The position numbers and the translations under genes were made by a program. The notes below the pieces were generated by a model. That model saw only the letters and a list, made by a program, of their open reading frames with translations. It searched no databases and was not told the DNA's origin. This document shows, one piece after another, positions 35,580-46,682 of a stretch of 64,000 bases of DNA; the stretch's first letter is position 1; every line of letters starts with the position of its first letter. Origin of the DNA: Nocardioides sediminis (lineage in GTDB: Bacteria > Actinomycetota > Actinomycetes > Propionibacteriales > Nocardioidaceae); assembly GCF_003047295.1 (NCBI RefSeq), contig NZ_PZYZ01000004.1:62001-126000 (forward strand). The letters run 5' to 3'.

Positions 35580-38480
35580 GTGATCCAGGTCCTCGGGCCG
35601 CTGCAGGTCCTGCGCGACGGCGCACCGGTCGAGATCGGCTCGCCCCGCCACCGCGAGGTGCTGGCCGCCCTGGTGGTCGACGTCGGCCGGGTGGTGTCGA
35701 CCGAGGCCCTCCTCGAGCGGGTCTGGGGCGACGTCGGCCGCGGCGCCAGCACCTCCAACCTGCACGCCGTCATCTCCCGGCTCCGCGCCCGGCTCCGGGT
35801 CGAGGACGGCGCGATCGGCATCGCGACGGCGTCACCGGGCTACCGGCTCGACGCGCCCGGTGCGGTCGACGCCCTCGCGTTCCAGGAGCACGTCGCCGCG
35901 GCCCGGCGGCGCGTGGCGGCGGGGGACCCGGCCGGGGCGCGTGCCGCGCTCGAGGCGGGGCTCGCCCTGTGGCGGGGCCCGGCCTACGCCGACGTGCCGC
36001 TGCCCTTCGCCGAGGTGGAGGCCGCCCGGCTCGACGGCCTCCGGCTGGCCGCCCTCGAGCTCGTCGTCGAGGCCGAGCTCGCGCTCGGGCTGCACGCCGA
36101 CGCCCTGGACCGGCTGCCCGCCCTGGTGGCCGACCACCCCCTGCACGAGGCCTTCCGCGGCCAGCTCATGCTGGCGCTCTACCGCGCGGGCCGGCAGGCC
36201 GAGGCGCTGGACGTCTACGCCGAGGTCCGCGAGCGGCTGTCCGAGGAGCTGGGCATCGACCCCGGCCCCGAGCTGCGCGACCTCCAGGTACGGATCCTCG
36301 CCCAGGACCAGGACCTCCTGGCGCCGGAGGCGGGAGCCGCGCCGGGCGGCGTACCGGTGTCCGCCGACCCCGTCGCCGGCTCCGCGGACGCCGGTCCGGA
36401 CGCGTCGTGGCACTCCGAGGTGGTGGTGCCCGCGGACCGGCTGGTGGGCCGCGAGCACGCCGTCGACTACCTGCGGGACCTCCTCGCCACGTCCGCGCAG
36501 CGGCTGGTGACCATCACGGGCGTCGGCGGGGTCGGCAAGACGCGGCTGGCCCACGCCGTCGCCCGCGCCTGCCGCCCCGACTTCCCCGACGGGGTCGCGG
36601 TCGTGTCACTGGCGCCGCTCGCGGACCCCGAGCTGGTCCTGCCGGCCGTCGGGCGCGCGGTCGGGTTGAGCGCGGTGGAGGGGCTCGACCCGGTGGGCGT
36701 CGTCGCGCAGCACCTGCGGGACCGCCGGACGCTGGTCGTGCTCGACAACGCCGAGCACCTGCTCGACTCGGCCGCCGGGATCGCCCGGCTCGTCGCGCTC
36801 TGCCCGCGCCTGAGCGTCGTCGTCACCAGCCGGACCACGCTGCGCGTGCGAGGCGAGCTGCAGTACCAGCTGACGCCGTTGGCGGTCCCCGGCGACGGGG
36901 AGGACCCGGGGCTCGTCGCCGAGGCGCCGGCCGTGGCGCTCTTCGTCGACCGGGCTCGCGCGGTGCAGCCGGGGTTCGGGCTGGACGCGGACAACGCGGC
37001 CGCCGTCGCCGGGATCTGCCGCAGGCTCGCGGGCATCCCGCTCGCCATCGAGCTGGCGGCGGCCCGCTCGCACCTGATGTCCCCGGCGGCCGTGTGGGAG
37101 CACCTCGACCGGGTCATGGCGGGCTCCGGCGCGCGCGACCTCCCGCCACGCCAGCGGACGATGCGGGCCGCGATCGACTGGAGCTACCAGCTCCTCGAGC
37201 CCGAGCAGCAGGCGCTGTTCCGGCGCCTCGCGGTCTTCTCCGACGGGTTCACCCTCGACGCGGTCGAGGCCGTCGCCGGCGGCGCACCCGGGCCGACCGG
37301 TGACGCCGACGTCCTCGCGCTGCTCGAGGAGCTCGTCGCCCACTCGCTCGTCCTCCGCGACCCCGACCACCCCGGCGTCGTCCGCTTCCGCCTGCTCGAG
37401 CCGGTCGCCCAGTTCGCCGCCGACCTGCTCGCCGACGACGAGGAGCAGGCCGTCCGCGACGCGCACCTCCACCACTTCCTGCGCCTCGCCGAGGACACCG
37501 AGCCCGGCTACCGCGGGACCCGCACGACCGAGGCGCTGACCGTCACGCAGCGCGAGCACGCCAACCTCGTCGCCGCGCTGGAGTGGGCGCTGGCGTCCGG
37601 CAGGGGCGACCTCGCCGGGAGGATGACCTGGGCGATGTGGCTGTTCTGGTGGCTGCGCGGCCACCTGCTCGAGGGGCGGCGGCTGGTGCAGGCCGTGCTC
37701 GCCCAGGAGCTCCCGGACCCCGTCCGGGTCCGCGCCCACGCGGTCATGGGGGCGATGACGTTCGCCCAGGGCGACACCGTCCTGGCCCGGCACTGGTGCC
37801 GCGGTGTGGTCCTGGCCCGCCGGATCGGGGACCTGGAGGGCGAGGCCCACAACCTCGCCGGTGAGGGCCTCGTCGCCCTCGCGGAGGACCACCTCGACGA
37901 GGCCGAGGTGCGCTTCGTCGAGACGGTGCGGCTGACCGAGGAGGCCGGACTGGCCGGCGAGTGGCTGTGGACCCTCGCGCACGTCTGGCAGGCGACGGTG
38001 CGCCTGCTCCTCGGCTTCCCCGGGCACGCGGTGCCGCTGCTCGAGCGCGCGCTCGAGGCGGCCCGGCGCCGGGACGACCCCCTGGCCATCTACATCGCCC
38101 TGTTCACCTCCGTCCAGGTCCGGCTGGTCGACGGCGACCTCGTCACCGCCCGCGCCCAGCTCGCCGAGGGCGTCCGGCTGAGCGTGGACACCGGCGACAT
38201 GGCCAACCTCGCCTACTTCCTGGAGGCGCTGGCGGTGGTCGAGGCCCGCGAGCAGCACGCCCACCGGGTGGCCCTGCTGCACGGCGCCGCGCGGCGGCTG
38301 CGGGACACGGTCGGGGCCAACGTCTACGGCTACTACCAGCCCGACGAGCAGGCACTCGCCGACGCGCTCGCGGCCTCCCGCGACGTCCTCGGGGCGTCGT
38401 ACGACGACGTGGTCGCGCAGGGACGTGCCCTCACGGTGGAGGAGACGGTCGCCCTCGCGACGGACCCCGCGACCGACTAG
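35580..38480 (+). CDS. AfsR/SARP-like regulator: BTAD, NB-ARC ATPase and TPR domains
   Basis: A 966-aa regulator. An OmpR-type winged helix (about 1-90) and BTAD domain (about 95-240, ending ELGIDPGPELRDLQ) form the SARP module. An NB-ARC/AAA domain follows with P-loop GVGGVGKTRLA (Lys320) and Walker-B-like LVVLDNAEHL; TPR-like helices fill the C-terminal third. These proteins activate promoters carrying direct repeats spaced 11 bp, often in response to phosphorylation or ligand. A G-rich ribosome-binding site precedes the GTG, and TAGGAT at about 35547 is a likely -10. The repeats at 38554-38613 are good candidate targets. Confidence 0.92.
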   Translation: MIQVLGPLQVLRDGAPVEIGSPRHREVLAALVVDVGRVVSTEALLERVWGDVGRGASTSNLHAVISRLRARLRVEDGAIGIATASPGYRLDAPGAVDALAFQEHVAAARRRVAAGDPAGARAALEAGLALWRGPAYADVPLPFAEVEAARLDGLRLAALELVVEAELALGLHADALDRLPALVADHPLHEAFRGQLMLALYRAGRQAEALDVYAEVRERLSEELGIDPGPELRDLQVRILAQDQDLLAPEAGAAPGGVPVSADPVAGSADAGPDASWHSEVVVPADRLVGREHAVDYLRDLLATSAQRLVTITGVGGVGKTRLAHAVARACRPDFPDGVAVVSLAPLADPELVLPAVGRAVGLSAVEGLDPVGVVAQHLRDRRTLVVLDNAEHLLDSAAGIARLVALCPRLSVVVTSRTTLRVRGELQYQLTPLAVPGDGEDPGLVAEAPAVALFVDRARAVQPGFGLDADNAAAVAGICRRLAGIPLAIELAAARSHLMSPAAVWEHLDRVMAGSGARDLPPRQRTMRAAIDWSYQLLEPEQQALFRRLAVFSDGFTLDAVEAVAGGAPGPTGDADVLALLEELVAHSLVLRDPDHPGVVRFRLLEPVAQFAADLLADDEEQAVRDAHLHHFLRLAEDTEPGYRGTRTTEALTVTQREHANLVAALEWALASGRGDLAGRMTWAMWLFWWLRGHLLEGRRLVQAVLAQELPDPVRVRAHAVMGAMTFAQGDTVLARHWCRGVVLARRIGDLEGEAHNLAGEGLVALAEDHLDEAEVRFVETVRLTEEAGLAGEWLWTLAHVWQATVRLLLGFPGHAVPLLERALEAARRRDDPLAIYIALFTSVQVRLVDGDLVTARAQLAEGVRLSVDTGDMANLAYFLEALAVVEAREQHAHRVALLHGAARRLRDTVGANVYGYYQPDEQALADALAASRDVLGASYDDVVAQGRALTVEETVALATDPATD

Positions 38481-38553
38481 GTCGGGGCCCGGGCGGCGGT
38501 GGGCCGCGGGCGGGCGGCTCCCGACGCTGGAGGCCGGCGCGGCACGAAGGGCC

Positions 38554-38613
38554 GCAAGGACGCCGCGAGGCCGGCCGAGCTGCGGCAAGGCAACCGCAGG
38601 GCGACCGCAAGGC
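38554..38613 (+). repeat. Heptad direct repeats at 11-bp spacing (putative SARP-binding box)
   Basis: GCAAGG-type heptads start at 38554, 38565, 38585, 38596 and 38607. Intervals are 11, 20, 11 and 11 bp, with one position between 38565 and 38585 degenerate. Heptads repeated every helical turn on one DNA face are the known recognition pattern of SARP/AfsR winged-helix proteins. They lie between the SARP-type gene and the acetyltransferase-like gene, about 65 bp upstream of the latter's start. Apart from these, the 196-bp gap shows nothing recognisable. Confidence 0.6.
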
Positions 38614-38676
38614 CGCCACGGCAGCGTGTGTGCTCCCGACGGACCTGTCGGGAACCACGACCGCCGGGAGACGCCC

Positions 38677-39234
38677 ATGACCACCGACAGGACGGCCGAC
38701 ACGTCCGCGGAGCCTGACGCCACCTGCTGGCTGCCCGCCGGGTGGACCCACCCGGCGCACGTCCCGGTCGGAGCGGGGCACCACCTCCGACCGCTCCGCG
38801 CCGGAGACGTCGACCTCGACCTCGTGGCCGTGCTCGGGTCGCGTGAGCGCCTGTGGTCGGTCTACGGGCCCGCCTGGGGCTGGCCGCCGGCCGGCCTGAC
38901 GCGCGAGCAGGACCTCGACCAGCTGGTCCGCCACGAGGCCGAGACCCGGGAGCACGAGTCCTTCAACTACGGGCTCTTCGACCGGGACGAGACCCGGCTG
39001 CTGGGCTGCCTCTACGTCGATCCACCGGAGAAGGTCGGCGCCGACGCCGAGATCTCCTGGTGGGTCGTCGACGAGCTGGTCGGCAGCCCGCTCGAGGCCG
39101 AGCTCGACGCGCTGGTCCCCGCTTGGATCGCCGCCGACTGGCCCCTGACGCGACCGCGCTACGTCGGCCGCGACCTGTCCTGGGACGACTGGCTCGACCT
39201 GCCCGACGCGGTCCCCGGGGGCGCCCCTGGGTGA
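38677..39234 (+). CDS. GNAT-like acetyltransferase domain protein
   Basis: A 185-aa protein with partial resemblance to GNAT acetyltransferases: HHLRPLRAGDVDLDLVAV at the start of the fold, then YGLFDRDETRLLGCLYVDPP as the central sheet. A clear acetyl-CoA-binding Q/RxxGxG/A loop is not visible, so catalysis is uncertain. It lies directly downstream of the phased heptad repeats and is their most likely regulated gene. Confidence 0.7.
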   Translation: MTTDRTADTSAEPDATCWLPAGWTHPAHVPVGAGHHLRPLRAGDVDLDLVAVLGSRERLWSVYGPAWGWPPAGLTREQDLDQLVRHEAETREHESFNYGLFDRDETRLLGCLYVDPPEKVGADAEISWWVVDELVGSPLEAELDALVPAWIAADWPLTRPRYVGRDLSWDDWLDLPDAVPGGAPG

Positions 39235-39294
39235 CACCCGGCCAGCGTCCCCGCACGACACCAGCACGACACCCCAGCCACGAAAGGCACCGCC

Positions 39295-40344
39295 ATGAAC
39301 AAGCTCCACCTGGCCCTGGTCGCGATGCTCGCCATCGCGCTCGGCCTGCTCTCACCGGCCCCGGTGAGCGCGACCACCACGACGTGGAACGACGGCTTCC
39401 ACGACGAGGACCAGATCATCGACTGCATCACGAGCAAGCCCTCCACCGGCGTCAGCGCCAACGTCGGCTGGTCCTCGCCCTCCGGACAGGTGCCCAAGGT
39501 CGGCGAGAAGTTCTACCTGCGCGGGTACGTCGGCCTCGTCGGCCTGCCGTGCAGCGGCAAGGTCGGCATCCTGCCGGAGATCCTCGTCCCGGCCGGGATC
39601 GAGTTCGTCGAGGAGGACGTCCGCTGGGACCTCACGCCGGCCGGCCAGCAGCAGGTGCTGACCACCGACCCGCTCGCATTCGACCACGGGGCGAACGGCG
39701 GCATCCTGATGGGCAACGCCGACTACTCGCCGTTCACGCTGCGCCAGGGCGACGTGCTGGAGTTCCAGTTCCCCGTCCGGGCGACCCGGGAGCTCAAGGG
39801 CCCGGCCACCCAGCAGCCGCAGTGCCAGTCGCGCCTCGACGGTGACGCGCCCTGCCCGATCAACCAGGCCGGCGACCACCTCCAGATCGCCTTCACCGTG
39901 ACCGGGCACGGCGGGGACAAGTACTACGTCACCCCGTTCGTGGGCCTCTTCGCCTCGCCGTCGAGCACCCCGACGCCCACGACGCCGGCACCGACGACGC
40001 CCACCAGCCCGGCGCCCGCACCGGCCCCCGGCGGCTCCCAGCAGCCGGGTGCCGCCCAGGGCAAGGCGGCCTCGACCACCACCGCGACGTGGCGTGCCTC
40101 GACCGCCCGGCGCGGCAGGGCCAAGGTCGTCGTCGCCTCGGCGACCGCGCCCACCGGCAAGGTCGTGGTCCGCGACAAGGGCCGCACGATCGCCCGTGCC
40201 ACCCTGCAGGCGTCCCACCAGGGCCGGATCACCGTGCGGCTGCCCAGGCTGCGCAAGGGCAAGCACGTCCTGGTCGCGCAGTACCTCGGCTCGCCGACGG
40301 TGGCGGCCTCGTCCTCGGGCAAGCGCACCCTCCGGCTGCGCTGA
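39295..40344 (+). CDS. Secreted protein with C-terminal Ig-like repeat
   Basis: A 349-aa exported protein. The signal peptide is about 1-26 (ends PVSA). An N-terminal domain of unknown fold (about 30-222) contains four Cys likely to form disulfides. A Thr/Pro linker (about 223-260) leads to a C-terminal Ig-like beta domain (about 262-349) resembling bacterial Big_3-type repeats, rich in Lys/Arg. There is no membrane anchor or sortase signal. GAAAGG precedes the ATG. Function unknown; adhesion or wall binding is possible. Confidence 0.82.
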   Translation: MNKLHLALVAMLAIALGLLSPAPVSATTTTWNDGFHDEDQIIDCITSKPSTGVSANVGWSSPSGQVPKVGEKFYLRGYVGLVGLPCSGKVGILPEILVPAGIEFVEEDVRWDLTPAGQQQVLTTDPLAFDHGANGGILMGNADYSPFTLRQGDVLEFQFPVRATRELKGPATQQPQCQSRLDGDAPCPINQAGDHLQIAFTVTGHGGDKYYVTPFVGLFASPSSTPTPTTPAPTTPTSPAPAPAPGGSQQPGAAQGKAASTTTATWRASTARRGRAKVVVASATAPTGKVVVRDKGRTIARATLQASHQGRITVRLPRLRKGKHVLVAQYLGSPTVAASSSGKRTLRLR

Positions 40345-40358
40345 GGCACCTCGTTCCG

Positions 40359-40398
40359 CAGCACCGCCCGGACGCCGTGACGCGTCCGGGCGGTGCTG
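40359..40398. terminator. Strong bidirectional hairpin terminator
   Basis: Two perfectly complementary 17-nt arms (40359-40375 and 40382-40398) enclose a 6-nt loop between the convergent secreted-protein gene and ABC permease gene. It starts 15 nt after one stop and ends 14 nt before the other, so it probably serves both strands. Confidence 0.8.
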
Positions 40399-40411
40399 GT
40401 GGGGCTTGGGA

Positions 40412-41215
40412 CTACTTCACCTCCGAGCGGAGGACGGCCCGCAGTCCGACCAGGGCGGGGAGGACGAGCCACAGGACCGCGGTGACGGCGACCTGGGCCC
40501 ACTGCTCGCCCTGGGGCGGGCCCTCGAAGAGGAACGACCGGGCGAGCTCGGCGTCGACCCACGGCTGGACGTCCACGAAGTCCGGCTGGTTGGTGGCCAG
40601 GATGCCGAACAGGGTGGGGAGCACGAGCGTCATCACGAAGTAGGTGACGAGCGCGGCCGGCGAGCTCCGGAGCAGCATCCCCAGCATCGTCCCGGTCAGC
40701 AGGCACAGCAGGCTGCCGATGACGATGGTGCCGAACTGGGCGGCCGAGAGGTCCCACACCAGGTCGGTGCCGGTGATGGCCGTGCCGACGACGTTGCCGA
40801 CGACCCCCACGACGAGCGCCACCAGCATGGCCCCGACCCCGACCAGGACCGACGAGACGGTCTTGGCCAGCAGCACCCGTCCGCGGTGCGGCACCAGGGT
40901 GAAGGTCGTCAGCCCGGTGCGCTGGCTCCACTCGCCGGTGATCGAGAGGATCGCGATGATCGGCAGCACGATGGTCATCGGGAAGCCGATGGCCGCGGCG
41001 AAGGTGTTGTGGGTCAGCTGGTCGTCGGGGGCGAACAGGATCGTCCCGACGGTGGCGAGGACACCCACGATCACCAGGCTGGCCATCAACCAGAACCCGG
41101 AACGGGTGTTGAACATCTTGCGCAGCTCGACGCGGACGACGCGCCCCAGGGGGATGCCGGGGACCGGTCGGTGCTGCTCGTGCACGCCGGTGACGGCGGC
41201 GGTGGTGGTGGTCAT
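40412..41215 (-). CDS. ABC-2 type exporter permease
   Basis: A 267-aa permease with six predicted membrane segments, preceded by a short soluble N-terminus (VELRKMFNTRSGFWL, the typical ABC-2 entry motif). It pairs with the ATPase encoded just upstream, whose stop overlaps this start (ATGA). Substrate unknown; the adjacent two-component system suggests export of an antimicrobial or envelope-stress compound. Confidence 0.88.
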   Translation of the reverse strand: MTTTTAAVTGVHEQHRPVPGIPLGRVVRVELRKMFNTRSGFWLMASLVIVGVLATVGTILFAPDDQLTHNTFAAAIGFPMTIVLPIIAILSITGEWSQRTGLTTFTLVPHRGRVLLAKTVSSVLVGVGAMLVALVVGVVGNVVGTAITGTDLVWDLSAAQFGTIVIGSLLCLLTGTMLGMLLRSSPAALVTYFVMTLVLPTLFGILATNQPDFVDVQPWVDAELARSFLFEGPPQGEQWAQVAVTAVLWLVLPALVGLRAVLRSEVK

Positions 41216-42123
41216 GCTGCTTTCCTCTCTCGGTTCTTGCCTTCTCGCTGGTGGTCGGCGGTGAGCTCGAGGAACATGTCCTCGAGGCCGCCCTCGGTGT
41301 GCCGCAGCTCGGTGAGGACGACGCCCGCGGCGAACGCGACCTGGCCGATCCGCTCGGGCTCGCCGTCGGTGGCCACGGAGCCGTCGTCGGACACGGTGGT
41401 GTCCATCCCGGCGGCGTGGAGGGCCGCGCGCAGCGCCCTGGTGTCGGTGGCCCGGGCGACGCTGCCCACACCGCGCAGGAGGTCGGCCTTGGACCCCTGG
41501 CAGACGATCCGGCCGCGGCCGATCATGACGATGTCGTCGGCGATGACCTCGACCTCGCGGAGCAGGTGCGAGGACAGCAGGACCGTCCCGCCGCCGTCGG
41601 CGAAGTCGCGCAGCAGGTCGCGCATCCAGCGGATCCCGGCCGGGTCGAGGCCGTTGGCCGGCTCGTCGAGGACGAGCACCCGCGGGTTGCCGATGAGCGC
41701 GGTGGCGAGCCCGAGCCGCTGGCGCATGCCGAGCGAGTAGCTGCCGACGCGACGGTCGGCCTCGGTCGGGCTGAGGCTGACGAGGTCGAGCATCTCCTCG
41801 ACCCGCCGGCCCGGCACGCCGGTCGTCCAGGCCGCGATGGTCAGGATCTCGCGGCCCGTGCGCCCGGCGTGCTGGGCGGACGCGTCCAGCATCACGCCGA
41901 CGTCGAGGCCCGGGTTGGGCAGGTCGGCGAAGCGGCGGCCGGCGATGGTTGCCGTACCGGTCGTGGGCTTGGTCAGGCCGACCATCATCCGCATGGTCGT
42001 GGACTTCCCGGCCCCGTTGGGGCCCAGGAAGCCGGTGACCCGGCCGGCCTCGGCGGTGAAGTCGATGTGGTCGACGGCGACGGTCGAGCCGTACCTCTTC
42101 GACAGGTTCTCGACGGTGATCAT
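41212..42123 (-). CDS. ABC exporter ATP-binding protein
   Basis: The 303-aa ATPase has Walker A GPNGAGKST (34-42, Lys40), signature SYSLGMRQRLGLA, Walker B VLVLDEPANGLDP and H-loop SSHLL. The C-terminal extension after about 215 is typical of drug-resistance or bacitracin-type exporters. Its promoter element at 42156-42192 matches one upstream of the 51-aa ORF at 44266, so the two-component system between them may regulate both. Confidence 0.93.
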   Translation of the reverse strand: MITVENLSKRYGSTVAVDHIDFTAEAGRVTGFLGPNGAGKSTTMRMMVGLTKPTTGTATIAGRRFADLPNPGLDVGVMLDASAQHAGRTGREILTIAAWTTGVPGRRVEEMLDLVSLSPTEADRRVGSYSLGMRQRLGLATALIGNPRVLVLDEPANGLDPAGIRWMRDLLRDFADGGGTVLLSSHLLREVEVIADDIVMIGRGRIVCQGSKADLLRGVGSVARATDTRALRAALHAAGMDTTVSDDGSVATDGEPERIGQVAFAAGVVLTELRHTEGGLEDMFLELTADHQREGKNRERKAA

Positions 42124-42155
42124 GTGGGTTCCTCTCGTTGGTCGGGGAGTGCCTC

Positions 42156-42192
42156 CGACGCTAGGTACGGCGAGGGGTCGGCCGCGTCGTCG
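42156..42192 (-). promoter_or_regulatory. ABC exporter promoter with bipartite element
   Basis: Reading the minus strand, CGACGACGCG (42192-42183), a 17-nt spacer and CCTAGCGTCG (42165-42156) end 32 nt before the ATPase start. TAGCGT inside the second half looks like a -10. The same two decamers, with a 16-nt spacer, lie before the ORF at 44266. A separate inverted repeat GTCCT-CAGGT-AGGAC lies upstream at about 42235-42249 and may be a regulator site. Confidence 0.6.
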
Positions 42193-42271
42193 CGAGGTCG
42201 CGACCGCCGTGCGAGGAACGGACGACGGCGGGTCGTCCTCAGGTAGGACCCCGGGTGTCGGGACGACGCCG

Positions 42272-42922
42272 TCAGGACGCGTCGAAGAGCCCGGTCTGGT
42301 AGGCGAGCACGATCGCCTGGGCGCGGTCGCGCAGCCCGAGCTTCTGGAGCAGCCGGGTGACGTGCGTCTTGACCGTGGTGTCGCTGATGAACAGCTCCCG
42401 GCCGATCTCGGCGTTGGAGAGCCCACGGGTGATGAGCTCGAAGACCTCGAGCTCGCGCGAGGTGAGGGTCGAGACCTCCGGCGGGGGGACGCGCACCTGC
42501 GCCTGGGCGAAGTGCCGGATCACGCGGCGGGTGACCGCGGGGGAGAGCAGCGCCTCGCCGGCGGCCACCGTCCGCACCGCCGCGAGCAGCTGCTCCGGTG
42601 GGTCGTCCTTGAGCACGAACCCGCTCGCCCCGGCTCGCAGGGCCTCGAAGACGTAGTCGTCGAGGTCGAAGGTGGTGAGCACCAGGACCCGGGCGGTGCC
42701 GTCGGCGGCCAGGATCCGGCGCGTGGCCTCCAGCCCGTCGAGCTCGGGCATCCGGATGTCCATCAGGATCACGTCGGGGTGGAACCGTGCGGCCTGGGCG
42801 ATCGCGTCCCGCCCGTTGCCCGCCTCGGCGACCACCTCGATGTCCGTCTCGTCGGCGAGCAGCAGCCGGAAGCCGGCGCGCACCATCGACTGGTCGTCCA
42901 CCACGAGCACCCGGATGGTCAC
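42272..42922 (-). CDS. NarL/LuxR-family response regulator
   Basis: A 216-aa regulator: receiver domain (about 3-120) with acidic pocket Asp9-Asp10 and phosphoacceptor Asp55 (LMDIRMPELDG), then a LuxR helix-turn-helix (about 145-205, LTSRELEVFELITRGLSNAEIG and TVKTHVTRLLQKLG). It starts with GTG overlapping the kinase stop. The neighbouring ABC exporter is its likely target. Confidence 0.94.
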   Translation of the reverse strand: MTIRVLVVDDQSMVRAGFRLLLADETDIEVVAEAGNGRDAIAQAARFHPDVILMDIRMPELDGLEATRRILAADGTARVLVLTTFDLDDYVFEALRAGASGFVLKDDPPEQLLAAVRTVAAGEALLSPAVTRRVIRHFAQAQVRVPPPEVSTLTSRELEVFELITRGLSNAEIGRELFISDTTVKTHVTRLLQKLGLRDRAQAIVLAYQTGLFDAS

Positions 42923-44097
42923 GGCGAACCTCCCCCCACGGGCAGCCGCGCCCGGACGAGGAACCCGCCGCCGGGCGCCGGCCCGGCCGACATCTCGCCA
43001 CCGAAGATCTTGACCCGCTCGCGGATGCCGACCAGCCCGTGGCCGTGACCGTTGACCGTCGTACCGGCCCGGCCGTCCCGGTCGCCCGGGTCGCGCACCT
43101 CGAGCCGCAGCGCCTCGGGCTCGTAGGCCACCACGACCTCCGCCCGGCCGGCGCCGGAGTGCTTGAGGCTGTTGGTGAGCCCCTCTTGGACGATCCGGTA
43201 CGCCGAGAGGTCGAGGCCCGCGGGCAGCGGGCGCGGCTCGCCGTCGGTCCGCACGGTGACCTCGAGCCCGGCGGCGCCCACGTCGCGGACGAGGCGGTCC
43301 AGGTCGGCCAGCCCGGGGTGGGGACCGAGCTCGGCCTCGTCGCCGTCCTCGCGCATGGCGTTGAGCAGGCGGCGCATCTCGGCCAGCGCCGTCCGGCCCG
43401 CCTCCTCCACGTTGCGCAGTGCCTCCCGGTCGGCCCCCGCCGACTCCGGCATCCGGTGCCGCACCGCCCCGACCTGGAGCACGATCACGCTGACGGCGTG
43501 GGCGACGACGTCGTGCAGCTCGCGGGCGATGCGGGCTCGCTCCTCGGCCACCGCCACCCGGGCGGCGGCCTCCCGCTCCCGCTCGGCACGGGCCGCCCGC
43601 TCCTCGGCGGCCTCGGTCCGCTCGGTGCGCTCACGCAGCGCCCAGCCGACCAGCCAGCCGAGGGCGAACATCACCGGGACCGAGATGAGGTCGTCGGTCG
43701 ACGAGCTCGGGCCGTTGCGCACCACGACGAGCGACCCCGCCAGCACGATGACCAGCCCGAGCCGCGACAGCGACGCGTTGCGCTGGCTGCCCAGCAGCAC
43801 GGCGGCGCCCATGCCGGCGACCAGGATTCCCGCCCCGTTGACGATCAGCTGCCCGTCGAGGAAGGACAGGGCGGCGCACACCAGCCAGGTCGCGGCCGGG
43901 GCGGCGAAGGGGAACCGGCGGCGGGCCAGCAGGACCAGCACCGCGAAGGTGATGCCGACGAGGCCGAGCGCGAACAGCGGGCCGCTCGGGTTCTCCAGGT
44001 CGTCCCGCAGCACGGTCGCCACCGCGGTCACGACCGCGGTGACGACGACCAGGAGGTCGAGACCATGCCTGGTGAGGAACAGCCGGACCCGGCTCAC
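42919..44097 (-). CDS. Sensor histidine kinase (HisKA_3, DesK/LiaS-like)
   Basis: A 392-aa kinase. The N-terminal half has five or six membrane segments (about 13-155) without a large external sensor domain, suggesting signal detection in the membrane. A coiled linker rich in Arg/Glu/Ala leads to the phosphoacceptor His195 in ARELHDVVAHAVS. The ATPase domain carries NSLKHSGA and the GHGHGLVGIRERV glycine motif. The GTGA overlap links it to the response regulator. Confidence 0.93.
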   Translation of the reverse strand: MSRVRLFLTRHGLDLLVVVTAVVTAVATVLRDDLENPSGPLFALGLVGITFAVLVLLARRRFPFAAPAATWLVCAALSFLDGQLIVNGAGILVAGMGAAVLLGSQRNASLSRLGLVIVLAGSLVVVRNGPSSSTDDLISVPVMFALGWLVGWALRERTERTEAAEERAARAEREREAAARVAVAEERARIARELHDVVAHAVSVIVLQVGAVRHRMPESAGADREALRNVEEAGRTALAEMRRLLNAMREDGDEAELGPHPGLADLDRLVRDVGAAGLEVTVRTDGEPRPLPAGLDLSAYRIVQEGLTNSLKHSGAGRAEVVVAYEPEALRLEVRDPGDRDGRAGTTVNGHGHGLVGIRERVKIFGGEMSAGPAPGGGFLVRARLPVGGGSP

Positions 44098-44188
44098 CTC
44101 GTCACCGTACGACGCCCCCGCACCACGCGGCGTCCGCTAAAAGGAGGACAACGGCTCGTCGTCCGGTACCCCCCGGGAGGAGGCCTTC

Positions 44189-44224
44189 CGACGACGCGCT
44201 CCGGCACCGACGCGCCTAGCGTCG
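44189..44224 (+). promoter_or_regulatory. Bipartite promoter element upstream of the 51-aa ORF
   Basis: CGACGACGCG at 44189-44198 and CCTAGCGTCG at 44215-44224 (16-nt spacer) match the ABC exporter promoter on the other side of the two-component genes. The second half contains TAGCGT as a likely -10. It ends 41 nt before the ATG at 44266, leaving room for a leader with a ribosome-binding site. Confidence 0.55.
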
Positions 44225-44265
44225 CTGGCATCTTCCTTCCACTGCTTCCCACCCAGGAGATCGTC

Positions 44266-44421
44266 ATGAACACCGAGCACGAGCAGGGCACCTTCGTCCG
44301 CACCCGGTCCCGCCACAACGGCTACTACGCCGGTGACTTCAGCAACCAGCCGTTCCCCTCGCGGCACCAGCTGGACCAGCTCCTGCACCTGCGCCGGCCG
44401 GCTGTCGGCACGGCTTGGTAG
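44266..44421 (+). CDS. Small 51-aa protein of unknown function
   Basis: A 51-aa ORF with AGGAGA a few bases before its ATG and a promoter-like element upstream, ending 10 nt before the RecQ-like gene. The product is hydrophilic, rich in His, Arg, Gln and aromatic residues, with no signal peptide, membrane helix or cysteine. I do not recognise it. The shared promoter motif with the ABC exporter suggests control by the divergent two-component system. A leader peptide for the helicase gene is another possibility. Confidence 0.5.
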   Translation: MNTEHEQGTFVRTRSRHNGYYAGDFSNQPFPSRHQLDQLLHLRRPAVGTAW

Positions 44422-44431
44422 ACAGGGACCC

Positions 44432-46570
<2,139 letters not shown>

Positions 46571-46682
46571 CGTTCGCCGCGCCCGGCGCCCCCGGGCCCG
46601 CCGGGCTGCGCGCCGGAGCGGTGCAGCAGCCACATTTCCAGTGACCCGGAAGGTGGCAGGTCCACCGCCCGTCGTACGACGA

